61,019 bases of DNA from Pseudoxanthomonas taiwanensis. GTDB lineage: Bacteria; Pseudomonadota; Gammaproteobacteria; Xanthomonadales; Xanthomonadaceae. Each line of letters opens with the position of its first letter. Within the stretch, counting starts at the first letter, position 1. Under the pieces are notes generated by a model that was given only the letters and a program-made list of their open reading frames with translations, was not told where the DNA came from and did no database searches. This document shows, piece by piece, positions 54,972 through 61,019 of the stretch. The DNA lies in the NCBI RefSeq assembly GCF_010093135.1, contig NZ_PDWK01000006.1, forward strand, positions 1 to 61,019, written 5' to 3'. A program made the position numbers and the translations under genes.

Positions 54972-57900
54972 CTACGGCGCACCGCCCTCCGGCGCCTGCC
55001 GCGGCGCAGGCCGGGCCGCCGCCCCGCCCGTGCCGTCACGTGCCTGGTCGCGCTCGACCACCTCCACCTTCGGCTCCTTCCACGGTCCGGTGACGTGGTA
55101 GGTGCGCGCGCCGATCTCGCCCAGCGGCCGGCGCAGCACGGCGTTGGCCGCCGCGCCCACGGCCGCGCCCACCGGGCCGCCGGCCATCGCGCCGACCACG
55201 GTCAGCAGGTTGCCGGACTTGGGCGCCACGTCGATGGTCTGGTCGAAGCGCTGCGCGCGCAGGTCGGTGCTGCCGCGGATGGCGAGGTCCGCCGCCGGGG
55301 CGTCGATGCGCAGGTCGTCGGTGCGCGCCACGCCGTCGCCGAAGCGCACCTGCCCCTCCATCCGGTCGAAGGCCAGGCCGCGCGCGAACAGGTCGCGGAA
55401 GTCCAGCATCAGGCGCCGGGGCAGCTGGGCCACGCTCAGCAGGCCCAGCACGCGGCCGGCGCCGGGCTCGACCTCCAGCAGCTGGCCGTCGCGCACCACC
55501 AGCTCCATGCCGCCCTCCAGCGCGCCCAGCCGGAACGCGGCCGGGGAGCCGACCCAGCTGGCATCGAAGCGCACCGTGCCGTGGCCGCGCGCCAGCCAGT
55601 CCTCGAAGCCCAGGCCGGCCAGCAGCCGGCCCAGGTTGGAACTGTCCACCCGCACGTCCACATGGGTGCGCGCTTCCGCGCCGCGGCCCAGCCACTGGCC
55701 GGTGATTTCGGTGCGCTGCCAGGAGGCGCGCACCTGCAGCCGTTCCACCTCCAGGCCGCCCGGCACCGGGCGGGTGCGCAGCTGCGCCGTGCCCAGCCGG
55801 GTCTGGCGCACACGCAGGTCGTCCACGTCCAGCTCCAGCGGCGGGATACGCGCCGGATCGAAGTCCTCCCGCGGATCGGCCGCCGGCGCCGCCGGAGCGG
55901 TGGCCGACACGTCCGCGGCGGCGTCCGGCCCGGCGTCCGGCCCGGTCCCGGCGCCGGCCTGGGCGTCGGTCCGCGGCTGCCAGTGCAGCCGCGCAAAGCG
56001 GCCGCGCACCGGCCGGCCGTCCTGGTCCGGCACGGCCAGCTGCCCGGCCAGGGCCGGGCCGTCCACCTCCACCTCCAGCACGCCGGCGGCCGGGCGCAGC
56101 TGCAGGCGCGTCTGTGGGAACTGGCCGCCGAACATCTGCAGGTGCCCGGCCAGCACGTCGATGCGGCGCAGCGGCATCTCGCCTTCGCCCTTGCCGCGCG
56201 CCAGGCCGATCCACTCCAGCGCATCCAGGCGGTCGGTGCGGCCGTTGACGGCCAGCCCGGAGGCGGGCGGCTCGGCGTCCACGCTGCCCTGGCCCGGGGT
56301 CACCTGCACGCCGGTGGCGCCCTGGCGCTGGCGCGCGCGCACCGCCATGCGCTCGCCGAAGGCCACGTCGATGGCGCCACTGCCCGGCGGCAGGGGCACC
56401 TGCACCCGGGTCGGCAACGGCTCGCCGGCCGGTTTGTGCAGCGGCGCCGGCAGCTCCAGCGTGGTGCCGACCAGGTCCGACTGCAGGCGCAGCACGCCGC
56501 CCCCGGGGCCGCCGCGCCCGGCGGCGGGGATGGCCAGCGCCCGCGACCAGGGCGAGCGGCCACGCACATGGGGCTTCAGCCAGGCCAGCTCGGGCGCCCG
56601 CTCGAGCAGGCGGCCGGCGTCCATCGGCGCGTGCAGCTCGGCCTCGAAGGCCTGGCCGGCGCGGGCGTGGCCACCGGCGCGCAGCACCAGCGCGCCGGGG
56701 CGTCCGTCGTGCAGGACCGCCAGGTCCGCAGCGAAGCCAGTGCTGTCGTAGCGGGCCAGCCCATGCACCCCCTCGAAGGCCAGGTTCCAGCGCTTCTCGG
56801 CCAGGGTCGCCCCGGCCAGCTCGACCGTGCCTTCGAGGCGGCCCTTGCCGCCGTGATGTCCCAGCGGCTGGTCCAGGATGAAGCCCACCTTCGCCGGTCC
56901 GCCCACCGCCAGGCTGTCCAGCACCTCGCGGTGACCGGCCTGCAGCGGGCTGTTGCGCAGCAGCTCCAGGAACCGCGCGGCGTCGCCGGCGGCCTCGGCG
57001 CGCACGCGCAGCGGCGCGTTGGCGTAGTCCTCCATGCCGGCCTCGAACCGGCCGACGGTGGCGCCGGCCAGGCGGCCCCTGCCCTGCACCCGGAAGCCGT
57101 TGCCGATGAAGGCCATCTCGGCCTCGGTGTCCTCCAGGGGCAGCCAGTCCGGCTGGAAGCGCAACCGGCCCTGCTCGATCCGCCCGCGCGCCTCGAACAG
57201 GCCGTCGTGGCCGGTGAAGGGCCAGTCGTCCAGATCGCCGGAGACCAGCGCGCGGCCCTCCCGCAGGGTGCCGGCCTCCAGGGCCATGTCCAGCCAGCGC
57301 CCCGCGCCCTCAGGCATGCTGCGGCGCAGCCAGAAGCGCTTGGCCACCGGCAGCGGCGAGGGCTCCAGCTCGGCGGCCAGATCGATCCACGGCCGGCTGC
57401 CGTCGCCCTGGAACCACAACCCGCCGCGCAGGTCGGCACCGTAGTCCTCGCCGCGCACGTGCAGGGCCGGGCTGGCGATGCGCCAGCCGGCGCCCTCGCG
57501 CCAACCGAGCACGTGCCCGTCCAGCCGCACCTGGTGGACCTCGCCGAAGCCGGCCGGCCAGTCCAGGCGCAGCGGCGCCTGCGGATCCAGCGCCAGCTGC
57601 CAGCCCTGGGCATCGCCGTGGAAGGTGCCGGTCACGCCCTCCCCGCCCGGCGCCCGGCCCACCGCGGCGAAGGCCAGGCCTTCCAGCCGCCCCTCCAGCC
57701 GCAGTGGCCCGCCGCCGCGGCCGGCCACCTCCACGTCCGCCAGGCGCACGCGCGGGGCGGCGTCCAGCAGCCAGGCCCGGCGCGCCGGCGGCAGGCGATC
57801 GCTGAGTGCGGCCACCGCCAGCAGCGGTCCGGCGTCCACCCGCCCGGCCGCCAGGGCGAAGTCACGGCCGCCACCCACGGCCAAACCATCAAGCACCTGG

Positions 57901-58856
57901 GCGCCGCCCGCGTCGGCCACCCGCAACAGCGGCGCGTCCAGGCGCCAGCCGCCGGCGCGCAGCCGCCAGCGCAGGCGGCCCTGCAGCTCGCCGAACCGGG
58001 CAACGGGTCGGTCGCGGCCGGCCAGCGGCGCGCCGGCCAGGACCACGTCCTGCAGGCGGAAGCGTGCGGTCGCCAGCGCCCCGCGGCGGCCGCGCAGCTC
58101 CAGCCAGGCTTCGGCACGGCCATGGCCGCCGGCCGGCGTGATCCCGCCATGGCCCAGCAGCGGCGCCCCCACGGACAGGTCGTCGCTGTCCAGGTCCAGG
58201 TACAGGCGGCCATCGCCGCGGCCCCGGTCGAATTCCAGCACCGCGTTCAGCGGGCGGGCGCCGGCGTCGATCCAGCCGCGCCCGCCGGCGCGCACGCGGG
58301 CGCCGTCCACCCGCAGGCGCAGGTCGATGCGCGGGATGTGCGCGCGCAGCCCCAGCTCCGGGGCATCCACGTCCAGGCGGCCGCCGATCACCTGCAGCTC
58401 GCCCAGGCCCTGCAGGTATTCGAACGGGTCGCCGCCGCCCTCCCCGGCCCCAAGGCCGCGCACGCTCCAGCGCCCGTCCGGATGGCGCTGCAGCGACAGC
58501 GCCGGGCCGCGCAGGCGCAGCTCGGTGAAGCCGCGCCCGGGCAGCAGGCCGGCGTAGAGCGAGACCAGCATCTCGGCCTGGCCGATGGTGACGCCGTCGG
58601 CGCCACCGATGCGCAGCCCCTCCAGGCGCAGCAGCGGGCCGCGCCGGGTCCACTGCGTGGCCACCCGCTCCACCTCCACCGGGCGCCCGGCCTTTTCCCC
58701 CAGCCAGGCCGCCACCCGCTCCGGGTGGCGCTCGGCCAGCGGCAGCAGCTGGCCGGCCGCGCCCAGCACCAGCGCCAGGGCGACCAGCGCCAGGGCCAGG
58801 AGGTAGGCGGCCCAGCGGCGTGCCAGGCGCAGGCGGCGGCGCAGCGGCGTGGGCAT
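54972..58856 (-). CDS. yhdP: YhdP-family envelope protein (DUF3971/AsmA-like)
   Basis: A 1294-residue protein with one N-terminal membrane helix (AAYLLALALVALALVLGAAGQLL, about 16-38) and a long repetitive beta-rich periplasmic part. Segments such as RVATQWTRRGPLLRLEGLRIGGADGVTIGQAEMLVSLYAGLL and LVGTTLELPAPLHKPAGEPLPTRVQVPL match the DUF3971 and AsmA-C domains. Its family (YhdP, TamB, YdbH) carries phospholipids between the inner and outer membranes. It lies between rng and tldD, as in E. coli. Confidence 0.93.
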   Translation of the reverse strand: MPTPLRRRLRLARRWAAYLLALALVALALVLGAAGQLLPLAERHPERVAAWLGEKAGRPVEVERVATQWTRRGPLLRLEGLRIGGADGVTIGQAEMLVSLYAGLLPGRGFTELRLRGPALSLQRHPDGRWSVRGLGAGEGGGDPFEYLQGLGELQVIGGRLDVDAPELGLRAHIPRIDLRLRVDGARVRAGGRGWIDAGARPLNAVLEFDRGRGDGRLYLDLDSDDLSVGAPLLGHGGITPAGGHGRAEAWLELRGRRGALATARFRLQDVVLAGAPLAGRDRPVARFGELQGRLRWRLRAGGWRLDAPLLRVADAGGAQVLDGLAVGGGRDFALAAGRVDAGPLLAVAALSDRLPPARRAWLLDAAPRVRLADVEVAGRGGGPLRLEGRLEGLAFAAVGRAPGGEGVTGTFHGDAQGWQLALDPQAPLRLDWPAGFGEVHQVRLDGHVLGWREGAGWRIASPALHVRGEDYGADLRGGLWFQGDGSRPWIDLAAELEPSPLPVAKRFWLRRSMPEGAGRWLDMALEAGTLREGRALVSGDLDDWPFTGHDGLFEARGRIEQGRLRFQPDWLPLEDTEAEMAFIGNGFRVQGRGRLAGATVGRFEAGMEDYANAPLRVRAEAAGDAARFLELLRNSPLQAGHREVLDSLAVGGPAKVGFILDQPLGHHGGKGRLEGTVELAGATLAEKRWNLAFEGVHGLARYDSTGFAADLAVLHDGRPGALVLRAGGHARAGQAFEAELHAPMDAGRLLERAPELAWLKPHVRGRSPWSRALAIPAAGRGGPGGGVLRLQSDLVGTTLELPAPLHKPAGEPLPTRVQVPLPPGSGAIDVAFGERMAVRARQRQGATGVQVTPGQGSVDAEPPASGLAVNGRTDRLDALEWIGLARGKGEGEMPLRRIDVLAGHLQMFGGQFPQTRLQLRPAAGVLEVEVDGPALAGQLAVPDQDGRPVRGRFARLHWQPRTDAQAGAGTGPDAGPDAAADVSATAPAAPAADPREDFDPARIPPLELDVDDLRVRQTRLGTAQLRTRPVPGGLEVERLQVRASWQRTEITGQWLGRGAEARTHVDVRVDSSNLGRLLAGLGFEDWLARGHGTVRFDASWVGSPAAFRLGALEGGMELVVRDGQLLEVEPGAGRVLGLLSVAQLPRRLMLDFRDLFARGLAFDRMEGQVRFGDGVARTDDLRIDAPAADLAIRGSTDLRAQRFDQTIDVAPKSGNLLTVVGAMAGGPVGAAVGAAANAVLRRPLGEIGARTYHVTGPWKEPKVEVVERDQARDGTGGAAARPAPRQAPEGGAP

Positions 58857-58868
58857 CAGCGCCGCAGG

Positions 58869-60329
58869 TCAGAGCAGGACCACATCGAACTGCTCCTGCA
58901 TGTACTGCTCGTCGGCCTGGAAGCGGATGGTCTTGCCGAGGAACTCCTCCAGCTCGGCCACCGCCGCCGACTCCTCCTCGGTGATCCGCGCCACCACCTT
59001 GGGCGAGGCGATCACCAGCAGGCGCGCGGCCTCGAACTGGCGCACGGCGCGGGTGATCTCGCGGAAGATCTCGTAGGTGACCGTCTCGGCGGTCTTGACC
59101 GTGCCGCGCCCGCCGCACTGCGGGCAGGTCTCCGACAGCTGCCGCTCCAGGCTCTCGACCGTGCGCTTGCGGGTCATCTCCACCAGGCCCAGCGGCGAGA
59201 AGTCGTACACGGTGGTCTTGGCGTGGTCACGCGCCAGCGACTTCTCCAGGGTGCGCAGCACCTGCCGCCGGTGCTCCGGGTCGGCCATGTCGATGAAGTC
59301 GATGATGATGATCCCGCCCAGGTTGCGCAGGCGCAGCTGCCGGGCCACCGCCTGCGCCGCCTCCAGGTTGGTGCGGTACACCGTCTCCTCGAGGTTGCGC
59401 TGGCCCAGGAACGAGCCGGTGTTGACGTCGATGGTGGTCATCGCCTCGGTCTGGTCGATGACCAGATAGCCGCCGGACTTCAGCGGCACCTGCTTGTCCA
59501 GGGCGCGGCCGATCTCGTCCTCTACCCCGTACAGGTCGAAGATGGGCCGGTCGCCGGTGTACAGCTCGATCTTCTCGGCCAGCACCGGCATGTACTTGGC
59601 CACGAACGCCTGCAGGCGGTCGTAGGTGTCGCGCGAGTCCACCCGCACCTTCTCCACGTCCTTGCGGATCAGGTCGCGCACCGAGCGCAGCGGCAGGCTC
59701 AGGTCCTCGTAGATGATGCTGCACGGCGGCGCCTCGAGACCGCGCCGCTCGACCACGTTCCACACCCGCGACAGGTAGGCGATGTCCTCGGCCAGGGCCT
59801 CGGCCGGCTGGCCCTCGGCGTTGGTGCGGACGATGTAGCCGTGGCCGCCGTGGGCCGCGGCCAGCTCGCTGACGATGCTCTTCAGGCGCTGGCGCTCGGC
59901 CTCGTCCTCGATCCGCGCCGACACGCCCACGGTGCGCGACTGCGGCAGCAGCACCAGGTAGCGGCTGGGGATGCTGATCTGCGTGGTCAGGCGCGCGCCC
60001 TTGGTGCCGATCGGGTCCTTGACCACCTGTACCACGATCTCCTGCCCGTCGCGCAGCAGGTCCACGATGGACGGCACCGGCGACTGCGGATCGTCCGCGT
60101 CCGGCCGGACCACGTCGTTGGCGTGCAGGAACGCGGCCCGCTCCAGGCCGACCTCGACGAACGCGGCCTGCATGCCGGGCATGACCCGCTGCACGCGGCC
60201 CTTGTAGATGTTGCCCACCACGCCGCGCCGCCAGCCGCGCTCGATGTGCAGCTCCTGCAGCATGCCGTTCTCGACCACGGCCACTCGCGTCTCGCGCGGG
60301 GTGACGTTGACCAGGATCTCTTCCGACAC
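58869..60329 (-). CDS. rng: Ribonuclease G
   Basis: A 486-residue single-strand endoribonuclease of the RNase E/G family, without the long C-terminal scaffold of RNase E, so RNase G. It opens SEEILVNVTPRETRVAVVENGMLQELHIER, has an S1 domain (about 35-125, VVGNIYKGRVQRVMPGMQAAFVEVG), catalytic acids in TTIDVNTGSFLGQRN and IIIDFIDMADPEHR, and the zinc link CPQCGGRGTVK. The GTG at 60329 has GAGGG nine bases upstream; GTG at 60341 overlaps the maf stop. It matures 16S rRNA 5' ends. Confidence 0.96.
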   Translation of the reverse strand: MSEEILVNVTPRETRVAVVENGMLQELHIERGWRRGVVGNIYKGRVQRVMPGMQAAFVEVGLERAAFLHANDVVRPDADDPQSPVPSIVDLLRDGQEIVVQVVKDPIGTKGARLTTQISIPSRYLVLLPQSRTVGVSARIEDEAERQRLKSIVSELAAAHGGHGYIVRTNAEGQPAEALAEDIAYLSRVWNVVERRGLEAPPCSIIYEDLSLPLRSVRDLIRKDVEKVRVDSRDTYDRLQAFVAKYMPVLAEKIELYTGDRPIFDLYGVEDEIGRALDKQVPLKSGGYLVIDQTEAMTTIDVNTGSFLGQRNLEETVYRTNLEAAQAVARQLRLRNLGGIIIIDFIDMADPEHRRQVLRTLEKSLARDHAKTTVYDFSPLGLVEMTRKRTVESLERQLSETCPQCGGRGTVKTAETVTYEIFREITRAVRQFEAARLLVIASPKVVARITEEESAAVAELEEFLGKTIRFQADEQYMQEQFDVVLL

Positions 60330-60337
60330 GGCTGCCC

Positions 60338-60934
60338 TCACCCGAACACCGGGGCCGCGACCCCGTCCGTTACCGCCCCGGCCGCCGCCAGCAGCCGTGC
60401 GGCATGGCGCAGCGGCAGGCCCATGACGCCGGAGTAGCTGCCCGACAGATGCTCCACGAACGCCTCCGCGCGGCCCTGGATGGCATAGGCACCGGCCTTG
60501 CCCAGCGGCTCGCCGGTGGCCACGTAGGCTGCGATCTCGGCCTCCGCCAGCGGCGCGAAGCGCACCTCGGTGGCCGACAGCGCCTCGCGCTCGCCGGCCG
60601 CGTCCACCACCACCACCGCCGACAGCACCTGGTGGGTGCGGCCGGACAGCCGGCGCAGCATGGCGGCCGCGTCGTCCGCGTCGGCCGGCTTGCCGAACAC
60701 CTCCCCGTCCAGCACCACCTCGGTGTCGGCGCCCAGCACGCGGGCGCCGGGCTCGCCGGCCACCTGCGCCCAGCCGGCGCGGGCCTTGTCGCGCGCCACG
60801 CGGCGGACGTAGTCGGCCGGCGCCTCGCCCGGGGCGCGCACCTCGGGCACGTCCACGTCGAGCAGGCGGTAGGACACGCCGAGCCGGTCCAGCAGCTCGG
60901 CGCGCCGGGGGGATTTGGAGGCCAGGTAGAGCAT
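60338..60934 (-). CDS. maf: Maf-family nucleoside triphosphate pyrophosphatase
   Basis: A 198-residue protein opening [19 protein letters not shown], the Maf signature with the phosphate-binding SPRR, then [15 protein letters not shown] and [28 protein letters not shown]. It cleaves dTTP/UTP and modified nucleotides to monophosphates and is linked to septum formation. It is the first gene seen of the maf-rng-yhdP-tldD unit and ends at the rng start. Confidence 0.96.
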   Translation of the reverse strand: MLYLASKSPRRAELLDRLGVSYRLLDVDVPEVRAPGEAPADYVRRVARDKARAGWAQVAGEPGARVLGADTEVVLDGEVFGKPADADDAAAMLRRLSGRTHQVLSAVVVVDAAGEREALSATEVRFAPLAEAEIAAYVATGEPLGKAGAYAIQGRAEAFVEHLSGSYSGVMGLPLRHAARLLAAAGAVTDGVAAPVFG

Positions 60935-61019
60935 GGCCGACAGGATAACCCGGCCCCGGCGCCCGGGCCCGGGCCGGAAGGGGCCGCCGCCGCCCCGGCC
61001 CCCGGGGCGGCGGCGGCCC

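Overview
The window is about 61 kb of very GC-rich chromosomal DNA from a gammaproteobacterium, most likely family Xanthomonadaceae (Lysobacteraceae; Lysobacter, Luteimonas, Pseudoxanthomonas or a close relative). The indications are the proteins themselves, the GGGATTC heptamer arrays, the GTAG-type REP hairpins, and the conserved blocks dnaE-accA-tilS, xseB-ispA, pmbA/darP and maf-rng-yhdP-tldD. No rRNA, tRNA, CRISPR array or intact insertion sequence was seen. Placement at family level is an inference from memory of the families; no search was run.

Layout. 1-7127: a small gluzincin-like protein, then a two-component system (histidine kinase plus OmpR-type regulator, minus strand) facing a plus-strand ArnT-like glycosyltransferase, PAP2 phosphatase and EptA-like phosphoethanolamine transferase. 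Together they look like a regulated lipid A / envelope modification locus. 7128-22400: an M2 peptidase lipoprotein, a Bcr/CflA exporter, gcvP under a tandem glycine riboswitch, a spermidine-synthase-like protein, a DHA2 exporter, a MATE exporter, and a 5'-truncated M1 aminopeptidase fused to a TadG-like fragment. 22700-33700: purA, a triplicated 174-bp repeat, a YtcJ-like amidohydrolase lipoprotein, OsmC, a paralogue of EF-G, an N-formylglutamate hydrolase, a frameshifted globin-PAS-GGDEF-EAL protein and a LuxR-type regulator. 33700-40100: glutathione reductase, a D-amino-acid dehydrogenase-like enzyme, a patatin with an outer-membrane barrel, and a DUF418 membrane protein. 40100-47700: dnaE, accA, tilS, xseB, ispA. 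47700-51300: an accessory-looking cassette with a membrane-anchored tandem AAA+ ATPase, a frameshifted small membrane partner and a DUF4870 protein. 51300-60934: tldE/pmbA, darP, tldD, yhdP, rng and maf.

How the genes work together. The first locus should sense an envelope or metal signal and remodel lipid A charge. gcvP is switched on by glycine. TldD and TldE form one heterodimeric protease, although their genes are separated by darP. maf-rng-yhdP-tldD reads as one minus-strand transcription unit. The most unusual parts are the AAA+ cassette with its 11-bp C tract and broken partner gene, the oxygen-sensing c-di-GMP protein broken exactly at its GGDEF motif, the aminopeptidase/TadG chimera, and a shared TTCCGACAAAC element before two lipid A genes. 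Several frame disruptions fall in short repeats or homopolymers, so sequencing error must be excluded before calling them mutations.
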